A stretch of DNA of 64,000 nucleotides from Fallopia convolvulus (GCA_964016875.1 OZ024730.1:32011295-32075294); one strand, 5' to 3'. Positions 45,266-56,837 are shown, counted from the stretch's first letter. Notes: a model not told the origin generated them from the letters alone. Program-made: numbers and translations.

Positions 45266-47826
45266 TCAGTTCTTCGGGACTTCAGCGGCGGGATTGGCGG
45301 AGTCCGTGAGAGCTTTTGGGGCGTTGGTGGTAGAACACGCGGGAGCTTCTAGGACGGGGTCGACGGTGACAGACGGCTGGGAACTTGGCGCGTCTGTCGC
45401 AGGTTGAAGTCCCGTGACGACAACCTCCAGACCTTCATGAACGAGTTCCACCGCGGGAGGTGCCTCGCTTGCCACGGTCCCATCCGCGTTGAGAAAGAAC
45501 TCACATTTTCCCTCGGGCTCCTCCCCGGTCTCCTCCCCCATAGTCTCTTCGTAATTGGGGATGAAGAAGGTGATACGGGGATCAATATGCCCGTACTTTG
45601 CCACCGCCTATCTAACCCCCATACGAACGGCTTGGTGGAACATCTTCCTCACACTTTCCACCAGCTCCGCTTTATACCCCTCCGAAGCCACGTACTTGGG
45701 ACCCGTGGCCTCCACCTCTTCGTTAAGCTCAACAACACGCCGCTCGAGGCGGCTAATCTCCTCCTCAACCCTCGAGATCTCCACCTCTTTCTCCTTGAAA
45801 AAGTTGTGCTCAGCGGAGAGCTTACCCCGAAGCTCCTCGTTCTCGCTCTACAGAACCTCGGCCACTTCACTCGCCTTGCCCTTCCGCTCCTTCGCCCGAG
45901 CCTCTCCCTCCTTTGCTCGGGCCTCCTCCTCCGTCGCCCTCGCCACCGCCTTAGCCTCATCCCTCGCCGCAACCTCCGCGGCTTCAACCCGCTTCTTAGC
46001 CACAGCAAGCTCCTTTGCCTGCTTCTCGCACTCCTCGGTGCGGGCTTTAAGCGCCGCCTCCATCTTTTCCATCCTCGCGTGGGCGAGGCAGATGCAGCTA
46101 CGGTTGTAGTTGTCAAAGAAGGTGTGTTGTAGGTTCGCAAAAGTATGAGAAAAGAAATAAGAAAAAAGGCGCGAAGTCCTAAATAGAAGTGAAATATGTA
46201 AAAGCAAGACTTACCATGGTCGAGTATCGAGCGGCCTCGTCGTCAAGTGCCGCTTCGGTGAGGTTGTTGGCCCACACGACCTCTTCCTTCCACTCCTCCC
46301 TACCCCACTTCACCGGCGCACCCCTAACCGGCCCGGGGCAATGAAACTTCGCGGTTGAAGGACCAACGGGGTCGAGGGCTCGTCCCTCAAAATTAAAGGA
46401 GGGAATGACCTCCTTCCCCGACGGACCTCGTTGGTCCTTCCCTGATGGACCTCGTTGGTCCTTCCCCGACGAACCTCGCTACTCGTCCGCCCGATGTTTT
46501 TTCCCCCTCTCCTTACGGGGGGATTCCACGCCTTTCCTCTTATGCCCGGCTCCGTCGCCGAAGCCTCGAGAGGCTTGGGAGGACGTCTTCGTGACATCCC
46601 CCTTCGGCGAGACCCCCCTAGCATTCTTCTCCCCGGACGTCTTCAGCGGCGGGGGTGTAGGTTTCAACTGTGAGGGGGGCGGCTACGCCAGCGAGGTCGG
46701 ATCCTTTATAACTATCCCCTTTTGACCCCGGGGAATCGGGGCCGTAGAACTGGAAGTCACAGGTTTCTTTCCCTCTGACTTCGAGGTAAGAGCGCGCAGA
46801 AGATCCACTACCAAAGAGAAACATGGAAAAAAGTTAAAAGGAAGAGCAAAGAAACAAAGCGAGGTTAGCAAGGCTTCTAAAGACGGCGTTAAAATAAGCT
46901 AAGATTGTGAGGTTGTTAACCTCGCTACCTAACAAAAGAGGGCAAACAAAAAAAAATATATATATAACAAAGATTGTGAGGTTGTTACCCTCGGTACCCT
47001 CGCGTGGCGGAAGGGCGAGGCTCAGGCCGGCCTGCTCAAGTCGGTCTTGTGCTAGATACTTCTGGTACGGGGCCTGACGCACCGGAGCATATCGTGCTTT
47101 AAGTGCATTGAGTTGGGCAACCGTGTGCGAACCCACTTGCCGAACGAAGTTGCCCGGCACCGTGGGAAAATTGAGATACCTCCCGGTGAGGTCCCGAACC
47201 AGGAACCAATTCTTCTTCCATGGCACGACGTTCGAAACGTTCGTGATAATCTTGATACCCGACAAGCTAAGGTTGACGAAACAGGACTTTTGCTCCCTCC
47301 TCGCTAGGAACAGAGTCGACATGTTGTCGACCTTCGGCCCATCCCCAAGCTCGCGACTGGGAACCGTGTAGGCGCACAGCAGCCTCCAAGCATTGGGAAA
47401 CAACTGTGCAGGGCAGATCTGCATGGCATGGCCCACAGAAAGTCGATGATCTGTTGGGCCAGGGGCAACCTAAAGCTCGCTTAAAGACTGAACAGGTGCA
47501 CAACCACGCACCTTTCATAAGACGCCAAGATGCCTAGGCTCCAGCTCGGTAGGCGTTCCCCCAGAAAGAAAAACCTCGCGTGAATCCGAGGACATGGGGA
47601 TCCTTTCCTCAAGGACAGGTGGGACGTGGGACACGACATCGATAATATACGCCGCATCAAAGTTCGCGGGCTCGTAGGAGTCAGACGACGTTGCTACAAC
47701 CTCGGCAGTGACCTCATCGGAAACGGAAGACGAGGCCATTTCAACACTCGATGACGTACGAAGTCGAGAAAAGCGAGAATTAATGGAAACCTCGGAGTCA
47801 CTAGAAGAAGGGTCGCTAAAAACCAA
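45266..47826 (-). pseudogene. Antisense accessory ORF of element D (intron-containing, broken)
   Basis: It lies opposite to gag-pol, as in other Tat elements. The start is at 47826 or 47739 (MASSSVSDEVTAEV). Then, after a frameshift near 47515, come FRLPLAQQIIDFL, CPAQLFPNAWRLL, WKKNWFLVRDL and VGSHTVAQLNALKARY, resembling the N-terminal domain of plant 'putative gypsy type transposon' proteins (PF04195-like, from memory). Likely introns lie at about 46808-47000 and 46105-46213 (donor ATG|GTAAGT). A long charged coiled coil (MEKMEAALKARTEECEKQAK onward, 46078 down) and an acidic tail end at 45266. Function is unknown. Confidence 0.6.
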
Positions 47827-48050
47827 CGACGGAGACCTCGGGTTCTATTAGTCGCTAGGCTCTACGCTTCCCACGGACTCGGAAACCTCCTCGTTAAAAC
47901 CCTCTTGCACTTTGAAAATGAAGCTTGGTGGGGGGCTCACGGAAGCTCTCCTAGTCATGAAAGAACGACGTCCAGGCCGCGGGAGGCTAGCACTTGGAAA
48001 AGAAACAAGCGTTGAGACATCGCGCAAGGTAACCAAGAAGAAGCAACAAC

Positions 48051-48270
48051 ACGAGGTCGTAACAACAACAAAGGGAAGAAGAGCGCGAGGCCATAGCCCC
48101 AAAGGAAAAATGACACGAGATCGTAACAACAACAAAGGGAAGAAGAGCACGAGGCCATAGCCCCAAAGGGAAAAACGACACGAGGTCGTTACAACAACAA
48201 AGGGAAGAAGAGCGCGAGGTCATAACCCAAAAGGGAAAAGCAACACAAGGTCATATCAACAACCAAAAGA
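48051..48270. repeat. Four ~65-bp tandem repeats
   Basis: Units start at 48051, 48115, 48180 and 48245. Core: ACGAGGTCGTAACAACAAC, then GGGAAGAAGAGCGCGAGG. The last unit is diverged. Confidence 0.88.
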
Positions 48271-49160
48271 AAGAGAATTCTAGGTCATAAGGGAAGAACA
48301 TCAACGTGGCACCCTAGAGGCTACCCTGACAAGATAGGACGGCGGAGGAGAATTTGAAGCGCCAAAAAGGAAGAAAGAGAAAGAAGAAAGCCAACCAGCG
48401 GTGGAAGCCCAAACGTCCCGTTAGTCGGACATCATGACGCTTGGGCTCCCGAGTGTCTCAAAATTCAAAATAATGAAAAGAAAACACTCAACTGTCAACC
48501 GGCAAGCAAAAGGTACGAAGGTATGGCTATCGCCTCCCTCACTTCACCGTCCCGCCGCCCCAACACGGACAAGAAACGCCGAAAAGCAACCCTCGCCCAC
48601 CAAGGCGCAAAATTAAAAAGAGAAAAGAAAAGAAAAAGAAAGAAAAAAGAAGAGAAGAAAAAGCAAGGAAAGATGGCGAAGGCAACGTGCAGGAACACAC
48701 GCAACCCCGCCACTGTTGTTCCGCCACCGTGACACCAGCGTGAAACACCCTGAAACATCCGTCTCCCGTCGAAAGCAGAAGGTGGCGAGGGAGGAAAACT
48801 AAGAACACCGAAAACGAAAAGAGGAGAGTCGACTACTTACTTGCTCAAAATCGGCGTGGAAGAAGCGGTGGCGCTACTGGAAGGTAGCAGAAGTTCGTCG
48901 GAAACCGTCTCGAAAACTCCTCACGGAAAACTGAAAAGGCAAAAAGAGAGAGGGCGAAAATGGTGGAGAGGAAGATGAAGAGGAAGCGTGGGGGATACGC
49001 CCTTATAAAGAACAGGCTTGGGCCTCCCCACGCTCCCGAAAGGCTCATTGGGCCTGTCCCACCTGGACGGCCCAACAAGCAAGATGTGAAGAGCAGGCCC
49101 AGCTTGGCCCACGCAAACGAAAGAAAAACCCATGTACAGAGCCTCACAAGAAGAAAACCT

Positions 49161-49347
49161 CGCAAAACACTCTCCCAACCTCTAGAACCTCGCATCTCGC
49201 AAAACACTCTCCCAACCTCTAGAACCTCGCATCTCGCAAAAAACACTCCTCCAACCTCTAAAACCTCGCATCTCGTAAAACTCACTCCCAACCTCGAGAA
49301 CCTTACACCTCGCAGAGAACTTCCCAACCTCTAAACACCTCGTACCC
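49161..49347. repeat. Five ~37-bp tandem repeats beside the 3' LTR of D
   Basis: Units start at 49161, 49198, 49235, 49274 and 49311. Core: CGCAAAACACTCTCCCAACC, then TCTAGAACCTCGCATCT. Confidence 0.88.
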
Positions 49348-49409
49348 CGCGGCCCCATGGAACTTATGCCCTGCGGCCCTCGAGGCGAGGCCCCCAGGCC
49401 ATGAGGTTG

Positions 49410-50176
49410 TGATAATGTCCAAAATAGTAAAGTAATAGGTGGGCCTGGGGTACAAAAAAATAAATAGACACGACGGGATTTCCAAGGATGATTCGGTGTC
49501 CCACGAGGTCCTCCGAAACCTCGGAGCGAGGCCTCAACCTCGTAACCGACTCTACTGACACAGCCGCCCACGCGAACCAATCGCCAAATGCCGCTTCCCC
49601 GAACCAATCACCAGCGACCTCCCCTCCAGACCAATCAAAAGCCCCGATCTCGGGCATCCCACATCGAATCTTAGCAAAAACTCGACTCTCCAATCCTCTA
49701 TAAATAGAGGAGAACCTCGTAAGAAGAGGGGGTCGAAGCACATCTTGAACTCAATAACTATCTTGCTCGTTGAAGATCGACGTGATCGAAACATCGTCAA
49801 AAGACCTCGCTATAGACAAGTGAAGTCTACAAAAAAGACTTCAAGTCATACAGAAACCTCGCTCACACTAAAGACCTCGCTACACAATCTCGTCAGACCC
49901 CCTACACCACGCTCTCAAGTATACCTCGTCTCAAGATCAATCAAGTAGTACTCTAGTGGTAGAATCGTTTAGCAAATAGGAGATCTCGAACATTGTTAGA
50001 TCGAGATCTCGAATACTCGTAGGAGGTCTAAGATGTAATTCTCAGTTGTTTGTTAGCCTCGTTGGCTTATAACCTCGCTGTAAAAGAAATATAAATAAAG
50101 AAGCAAGTGTTTGCACAATCAAATATAATAATCTCGTTCCTTGTCTTCTAGCTAGTTGTTATTTCGGGTTTCATCA
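49410..50176 (+). repeat. 3' LTR of element D (767 bp)
   Basis: The pair of 35100-35865. It ends GTTTCATCA and is followed by GTTGC, the right target duplication with one mismatch to GTTGT. The purine tract upstream is weak. Confidence 0.93.
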
Positions 50177-50181
50177 GTTGC

Positions 50182-50303
50182 AATCTTTCCTCGTTCTCTG
50201 TTTTGAGCCCTTGAATGGCTCGAAACAAGTCTTCCATGGTAATGGCGGAAGAATTCACCTCTCCCTCGATAACTCCCTTGTTTTTGTTGTTAGGGTCGTC
50301 CAT
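50182..50303 (-). pseudogene. gag: Gag N-terminus of element C
   Basis: The ATG at 50303 reads MDDPNNKNKGVIEGEVNSSA, then MEDLFRAIQGLKTENEERLQQQ, a coiled-coil start. D is inserted in the CAA repeat. The frame downstream of D is off by one base, so the CAA tract or the target duplication has changed length. Confidence 0.8.
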
Positions 50304-51088
50304 TTTGTTCCTAGAGCACACAACTCAACACACACAACTAGGAAAAATGCGTCAATGAATCCCACACACGCAAGGGTCCTTAACCGATCCTTAAGCAATA
50401 AAAATTGGTTGTTAGAAGGTTCGGTAAGGTCTCAAGACAAAGAAGTGACTCGTCAAGAAAATAAACAAGAAACAAACAAGCAAACTCGGCACACTCCAAG
50501 AAGTGTAACACAAAAAGCTAAAGGAAAGGTACTTTAATTTATTTTAACAAAATATCAACGAAACAGGTGGTGTAGGTGTCACCCTTGTGTTGCCTTACTT
50601 TTTCTCGGTCACTCCTCTTGTTTTACTGGTGACCGGATCTTTCTAAGAACAACCACTTTTTTCGCAAGGGTTGAGTCAAGAGGTGTTGGGTTCAATACCA
50701 AGATCTCCCTCCTAGCGTCCTGACACTTTGAAGGAGGATGGGCGAACCAAATCTTCTCCTACTATACCTTAATTCGAACAAGCAATTTACTTTCTTTTTT
50801 TATTATAATTGTTTTCGTTCCCTTAATCCACAACCTTTCGCATGCCACACTCACTTAAAAGATGGAATTAAGTCTACGAATATAAAGGGTTGGCTATCGA
50901 ATGTGGAGTTTATGAAGCACAACTGTAATCGGTTTTTGGATAAAGATGATTCGGCTTCAATATCAAGACTCTAACAGACTCGTAGGCAAATCAAACAACA
51001 AAACTCGGATCAGTTTTTGAGCACACAAAACGTAGGGAAACAAACCAATTTCTATGTACTTAACAATCGAGTTTTAGGAGTCAAACCT
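50304..51088 (-). other. 5' untranslated leader of element C
   Basis: It lies between the primer site and the gag ATG. No coding sequence is seen. Confidence 0.7.
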
Positions 51089-51106
51089 CGCGTGGCTCTG
51101 ATACCA
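51089..51106 (-). other. Primer binding site of element C (tRNA-iMet type)
   Basis: The minus strand reads TGGTATCAGAGCCACGCG, two bases inside the LTR. The first 14 bases match the initiator-Met tRNA 3' end used by many plant elements. Confidence 0.85.
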
Positions 51107-51108
51107 CA

Positions 51109-51920
51109 TGATACGATCGTCCTTGGTTGGTTCACGGTGCGAGCTAGGGACTTCAAGAAACTGAAAACCTCGATTGGGCAATTGGCTCACCACTGGGACA
51201 ATTCGGCACAGGGTTGGTACCAAGGGTGCAGGGTCGGTACCAAAGGGATTCGAGAAGATGTGGATGAAGAAGATGGACGGCTGGGATGGAAGTTTGATAA
51301 GGATATGGACTCTCAAAGACGGATATAACTCACCGGCATTTGAGAGAACTAGGGGCTTGGATGTTACACACCAAGTGCTCTTGAAAGATCGATATTACAC
51401 ACAATCCGATCAAGAACAAGAACTTCAAAGGGACGATTCGTTGCATTCAGCAAAAGAGAGTTTTTCATCAATTCAAAGGTAATAAATACAACTCACGAAA
51501 GGCCTTTTAAAACCCCTAGGCTGATCTCCTTCCAAAGCATTATACAAGTATTAAAACAAAGCACTAAAAACTTGCATTAAAGTTGTCTATTCACATTCGC
51601 CAACAACCCTTGGCATTCAAACACAGATCGGTACCGAGGCTTACAGCTCAGTACCGAGGGAGCTGAAGAGGAAACCCGGCACTGACACCGTAACAATGTC
51701 CACCAACTCGATACCGAACCCTACGGGTCGGTACCGAGGGTCGGTACCGAGGCGTATTGGCTCGGTAGCAAGAGCTGCCTTGATTTGACGGTGCAAGGTC
51801 TTCGCCATGGAACGAGTAATTTGCATCACCAGCTCCTCTTGCTCTTGCTTCTCGTCCTCGGTGTCCTCCTTGGCGTCCCGGCTTGGCTCAGTGAGATCTT
51901 GATGGGAAGGATTCACATCC
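51109..51920 (-). repeat. 5' LTR of element C (812 bp)
   Basis: It matches 29796-30596. Its outer end reads GGATTCACATCC where the other LTR has GGATTCACATCATCA, so a few terminal bases changed. It is followed by the target duplication GCATT. It contains the pol tail frame (ITRSMAKTLHRQIKAAL). Confidence 0.88.
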
Positions 51921-51925
51921 GCATT

Positions 51926-53712
51926 TATTTGACTTGAGAGGGAGAACTTTTATAGTTGTAAAGATTTAAAATTTTCTTAAGCTTCCTGCAAAAAAAATAA
52001 TGATATGGTTAGTAAAATATGGATTCATCTCTAGTTGTATTAGACGTGTCACGTGTATAATATTTATTTTCAATTTCACGATTTATATGCTACATGCTTT
52101 GTATAAAATAAAATTGATAATATGGTTTGTATAAATAATATCAAATTTATGTTTATTAATTGTCAAGAGAATTTAGTCTTATAGTATTATAGATAGATAG
52201 AATATGATAGATGATAAATAGATGGATATATAGTATGGTTTTTTTTTCATATGAAATGTCATGGGTTTCAAATCCATATAAAATGAATATTGTTGTGTTT
52301 TATAATATGAAATGTCTTTAGTTTTAAATTTATTTTTAGATGAATATGCATTGATTCCAAAATTTAACTAATGCAATTTACATTTATTGTGTTGTTTTTT
52401 TATTTCTATGAGGTTGGTCATAAATGACGATAATTTTCAATTTTATAGGTTACTAGGGGTGAATGGGTGATGCCCGTGCTACGCACAGGTCAACTTTGTT
52501 TATTTTATTCTTGTTAAAAATATTTGAATTTTCAAAATTATTTACATAAATGTTTGAATTTTTAAGATTATTTGGATGTTTTTATACTTTATGGTTAGAA
52601 TGACTTTACATTGCTTTTACATTTACGAATCACTTATTGTCATTTAGGCCTAATACTTTTCATATTCTTATGATAAATTGATTACGTGGTATTTCTATAT
52701 CCAAATAAATTCTTATTACTTATATTTTATAATTATTTACCCCTTTTTATTAATTTTTTTAGGGCGGGCTTGGGGTCCATCCCTGCAATAAAACATATTT
52801 TTTCACATTCATAATCTATCTATATATTTTTAGTAATTAATATACTAACTAATTCATTGATAAATGTTTAGAATGTTGAAAGATATTTCATGACCACAAT
52901 TTAAAAATTATAATAGGTAGGTAACGTTTTCTTAGTTTTAATGGGATCTTTAAAGTTGTTTAGCACAATTTGTATATCAATTGGTAGTGAATGAAATTGT
53001 AATGAGTTTTAGAACATTATAGTACAAAGAATTGAGTTCTTAGAATGTATTTTATATTGTGACATATATTTGTTCCAAGTATTTATATAGCTGAAATTTT
53101 ATTTCTTTTAACACAGATGAAGATTACCCTTCTATAAAGTCATACTATTCATGAATACACTAAAAAAATAACAATTATTTGGAAAACAAAAATTCGGAAT
53201 GTGGAGGGGTGTGATATGATCAAAATTTTTAATATTAAATGCAATAAATGTGTTTTAATTTGTAATGATATTAATTGGTATTGAATGAATTTTTTTATGA
53301 GTTTTGTAACATTTGTAGTGTGAAAAAATTGACCTAATTTTTATTTCTTTCCTAAATATCAAACTGATAAAAAAAATCGTTACCAAATAGATACATAGAG
53401 CTATAGAGTAGTATTAATAATTATAATTATTATTTGACCAAAAATATCTTTCCTCGCCTTTATATAAGGTCTTGAAAAAATTAAACAAAAACCATTAGGA
53501 GCATTTTGAAAAATATACTACCAAAATTTATATAAAATAATATATTTTAGATTTTTATGTTGTTGATGGTAATGAGTTATATAATTCGCATTATCATTTT
53601 CATATAGAGTCAATGTAGTTTTACCTTTGGTTAGATAAATAACACATATAATATAAGAAATAAAATTTAGGATAAATTTAAGATAACATATCTATAGAAA
53701 AGTTTTACCTTT
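51926..53712. other. AT-rich intergenic DNA
   Basis: No gene seen. It continues the DNA left of 29795 once C is removed. A Helitron 3' end lies at 52453-52489. Confidence 0.6.
52453..52489 (-). mobile_element. Helitron 3' terminus
   Basis: The minus strand has arms CCTGTGC/GCACGGG with loop GTA, then 16 bases and CTAG followed by T. The second arm has one mismatch. The 5' end is not located. Confidence 0.65.
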
Positions 53713-53721
53713 GTTTTTAGA

Positions 53722-55359
53722 AAAAGAGTCACGTGCGAATGGGCGCCTAGGTGAGAAATAAGAATAAATCTCGTTCGTTCCTTCCAATAAATCAACGTCC
53801 CTGATTAAACATTCATTTAAAAAATTAAAATACGGCACGGACGAATTTTTCCCGTATTATTCGCGTATTTTTCAATAAAATACAACACGGACGAATTTTT
53901 CTCGAATTTTTCAAAAAATACGTTTTTATGAGACGCGCCCAGTTTGTTCATCAGAAATAGCGATTTGTTCATCAATACTAACTAATTGTGCATTGAGTTT
54001 TTGATAACATTGTTCATTGATTTCAAACTTTTTTAATTTTTATTTTTATTTTTTAACCTTATTTAAGTGTAGGAATACAATATTTATGTAGTTTTTTATG
54101 CACATATAATTAGTTTCGATATACCCATATTTGTTCATTGATATACTCGTATTTGTTCATTGATATACCCCTATTTGTTCATTGATATACACATGTTTGT
54201 TCATTGGTATACCATTATTTGTTCATTGGTATACTAGTATTTGCTCATTGATATACCATTATACCCTATTTGTTCATGTATATACACCTATTTGTTCATT
54301 GATATACACTTATTTGTTCATTGATATAACCTTTTTTGTTCATTGATCTAACCTTGTTTGTTCATTGGAATACACTATTTGTTCATGGATATACCCCTAT
54401 TTGTTCATTGATATAACTTTTTTGTTCATTATTATACCCTTATTTGTGAATTGAAATAAACTTATGTTTATATGTCAATGTCATCAACTTGTACAAATAT
54501 GCATATATTAATAAACAAATATGCATAAACTAATGAACAAATTGATGTTACAAATGAACAAATATGCACAAACCGATGAACAAATATGCCAAAACCAATG
54601 AACAAATATGTCAAAACCAATGAACAAATCCAAAGTGTTGATGAGCAAATCCACATTGTTGATGAACAAATCCACAATATTGATGAACAAATTCACAGTG
54701 TTGATGAACAAATCCACATTGTTGATGAACAAATCCACAATACTGATGAACAAATCCACAATATTGATGAACAAATATGCACAAACCGATGAACAAATAT
54801 GCCAAAACCAATGAACAAATATGAATATAACAATGAACAAATCCACAATGTTGATGAACAAATCCACATTGTTGATGAACAAATTGATGTTACTAATAAA
54901 CAAATATGCACAAACCGATGAACAAATATGTCAAAACCAATGAACAAATATGAATATAACAATGAACAAATATGCATATATCAATGAACAAATATGCATA
55001 AATTAATGAACAAATTGATGTTACAAATGAACAAATATGCACAAAACCGATGAACAAATATGCCAAAACCAATGAACAAATATGTCAAAACCAATGAACA
55101 AATCCATAATGTTGATGAACAAATCCACATTGTTGATGAACAAATCGATAATACTGATGAACAAATCCACATTATTGCTGAACAAATCTGGGCCGTTTTT
55201 TTTTTCAAAAATACGCGAATAATTCGCCAATAATTCGTCCGTGCCGTTTTTTCCCCTTTTAAGTGAAATGATCAGCGCCTTTGATTTTTCTTGATCCAAC
55301 GGCTCCTGTTCTTTTTTATTTCACACCTGGGCGCCCATTCTCACCTGAACCGGACTCTT
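53722..55359. mobile_element. 1.6-kb fold-back element, MULE-like, built of TTGTTCAT repeats
   Basis: The flanks GTTTTTAGA (53713-53721) and GTTTTTATA (55360-55368) form a 9-bp target duplication with one mismatch, as for Mutator-like elements. The ends are imperfect inverted repeats (AAGAGTC, GAATGGGCGCC, GTGAGAAATAA, ACGGCACGGACGAAT, TTCGCGTATTTTT). The left half (about 53945-54445) is a tandem array of TTTGTTCATTGATATACCC units. The right half (about 54520-55190) is an inverted array of GATGAACAAATCCACAATGTT units. The whole should fold into one long hairpin. No transposase is present. Confidence 0.75.
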
Positions 55360-55368
55360 GTTTTTATA

Positions 55369-56290
55369 TGAAATAAAAACAAAATACATACCTCTGCATC
55401 GAAAAGGAATATGATCAAAAATTTGCTTGAAATTTGTATTGAGCGTGGAGTGTAGCACGTTTAGCCGGTTTAGGTGTTGTTTATGATCCCTTCTTATAAT
55501 CAAATTTTGTATAGTATACTTTAAATGGTAATAAAAGCCACTGAATACATTTAATATTTTATTCAATGCCTCATTAGTAGATTTTTGTAACACCTCCAAG
55601 CATTAACATGCAACAATATTAGAAGACGTTACAAATTTTAGCAATAGTTTTCAAACGGCACTAAAATAGCAATAATGTATAATAAATTCCAATTAAAGTA
55701 ATACTAATCATTAATCACCCATCTATCTATAAACCTATAAGATTAAATCTTTATGGCAATTAATGCTCCCACCTCTTATACATAATATATGTTTCCTATA
55801 TAATTCCAATACAATGTCATAATCAATTTTAATTAAAACTTGGCAATTAATTTCTATTCAAATAATAACATTTTTTATTATATCATTCAAACATACATCA
55901 AAATGCTAATAACATATTTAGACAACTAAGATAATGATGAGGTCATCCAATATAAATCAAATTAACTTTGAATGAAAAGATTTGATATTAATGAGCATGA
56001 TTATTGGTTAATGCTATTTTTTTAACGTTCATATTCAGTGAACGAAAAGGTTCAATGGCTAATTAAGCTCATGTATACAAATTAAATATACACAGTTGTT
56101 ACAATATCCATTCAACGAGTCAATTTCTATTCAATGTCAATTTACTACACAAAGTTAAATATACACAAACGTTACAAGATCTCAATGGATGAGTCGATTC
56201 ATATTCAAATTCAATTTCCTACCAAAAAAATATACGCAGCTGTTACACAATCCCACAAAACAGTCTATCAACTGTCCCTTGACAATTACA
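55369..56290. other. AT-rich intergenic DNA with loose 62-73-bp repeats
   Basis: No gene seen. At about 56089, 56151 and 56224 a segment like TAAATATACACA, GTTACA, ATTCA recurs three times, just upstream of a possible TATA box at 56294. Confidence 0.5.
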
Positions 56291-56293
56291 TCA

Positions 56294-56640
56294 TATAAAT
56301 ACTGAACCATGGACCTCCCCCTCGGTCTATCAGACTATCACCCCAACAAACATTCTCTCATCTTCTTGCCTACTCCTTGCACCCACAAATTAAAGATCCA
56401 TCCCCCTTTTAAAAACAAACACTATATTGCATCATCGGATGATAAGGTATGTACACGTTTTGAAATAAAATTCTGCTTTTGAAAATTTTAAAAGGTTAAT
56501 ATTAATTTTGGACTTTTAACAGGGAATGTGATACATTGTACTTCCAAAAATATTGAATCATCTCCAAGCTAAATGAAGGCTTCTGTGTACAACTTCAAAG
56601 AGGTTTATGTGTTGCCTAATTTGCTAGAGTTCTAAGTGGC
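56294..56640 (+). other. Possible small transcription unit with a 76-bp intron and a 20-codon ORF
   Basis: TATAAAT (56294-56300) is followed by a CT/CA-rich leader-like stretch. A donor GATAAG|GTATGT and acceptor TTTTAACAG|GG define a 76-bp candidate intron (56447-56522) with a plausible branch region. Exon 2 has an ATG at 56573 opening a 20-codon frame (MKASVYNFKEVYVLPNLLEF) to TAA at 56635. I do not recognise the peptide or a known non-coding RNA. It may be chance. Confidence 0.3.
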
Positions 56641-56776
56641 TTCACAAGCACTTTTTTTCACCGAATTAGTAACAAGTCTTCAAAAAGTATGCCATGCACG
56701 TTCATGGTTTTATAGTTTCTATTGTATTTATTTTGGTCGTCTAAAGTCTTACACCTTATAATATTTTTCCACTAAG

Positions 56777-56837
<61 letters not shown>

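Larger units (their letters stand above)
47827..49409. other. 3' end region of element D with two tandem arrays
   Basis: It contains four ~65-bp repeats at 48051-48270 and five ~37-bp repeats at 49161-49347, otherwise low-complexity A/G-rich sequence. On the minus strand it would be upstream of the antisense ORF and could hold its promoter. I see no definite signal. Confidence 0.5.
35100..50176 (+). mobile_element. Element D: Tat-like LTR retrotransposon split by E
   Basis: This plus-strand Ty3/gypsy element has LTRs at 35100-35865 and 49410-50176. Its flanks are GTTGT (35095-35099) and GTTGC (50177-50181), a target duplication with one mismatch. Order: primer site, gag (interrupted by E), protease relic, reverse transcriptase, RNase H, a second archaeal-type RNase H, integrase, a 51-bp minisatellite, an antisense ORF, two further tandem arrays, and the LTR. 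The second RNase H and the 3' antisense ORF point to the Tat lineage. It is inserted in gag of C. Several stops and a loss of the catalytic YxDD region make it inactive. Confidence 0.9.
29796..51920 (-). mobile_element. Element C: CRM/Galadriel-like chromovirus split by D
   Basis: This minus-strand Ty3/gypsy element has LTRs at 51109-51920 (5') and 29796-30596 (3') and target duplications GCATT at 29791-29795 and 51921-51925. Its own sequence is 29796-35099 and 50177-51920. Order: iMet-type primer site, gag with CX2CX4HX4C knuckle, protease (DGGS), reverse transcriptase (YFDD), RNase H, integrase, and a pol tail that runs into the 3' LTR. A pol tail within the LTR is a known trait of CRM elements. 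No chromodomain is evident. Many stops and frameshifts make it non-functional. Confidence 0.88.

Noticed and set aside
48495..49327. Minus-strand frames rich in phenylalanine and leucine, such as 48845-49327
   Set aside because: They lie in A/G-rich low-complexity and 37-bp repeat sequence near the 3' LTR of D. The apparent membrane-like composition is a base-composition effect.
54508..55208. Open frames rich in FINNVDLFIN and similar on the minus strand
   Set aside because: They are translations of the ATGAACAAAT tandem array. The same repeat opens frames on both strands, with no domain and no start context.
56523..56640. Target-mimic or trans-acting small RNA precursor
   Set aside because: I looked for the miR399 mimic core and TAS3-type sites and saw neither. 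There is no basis for naming it.
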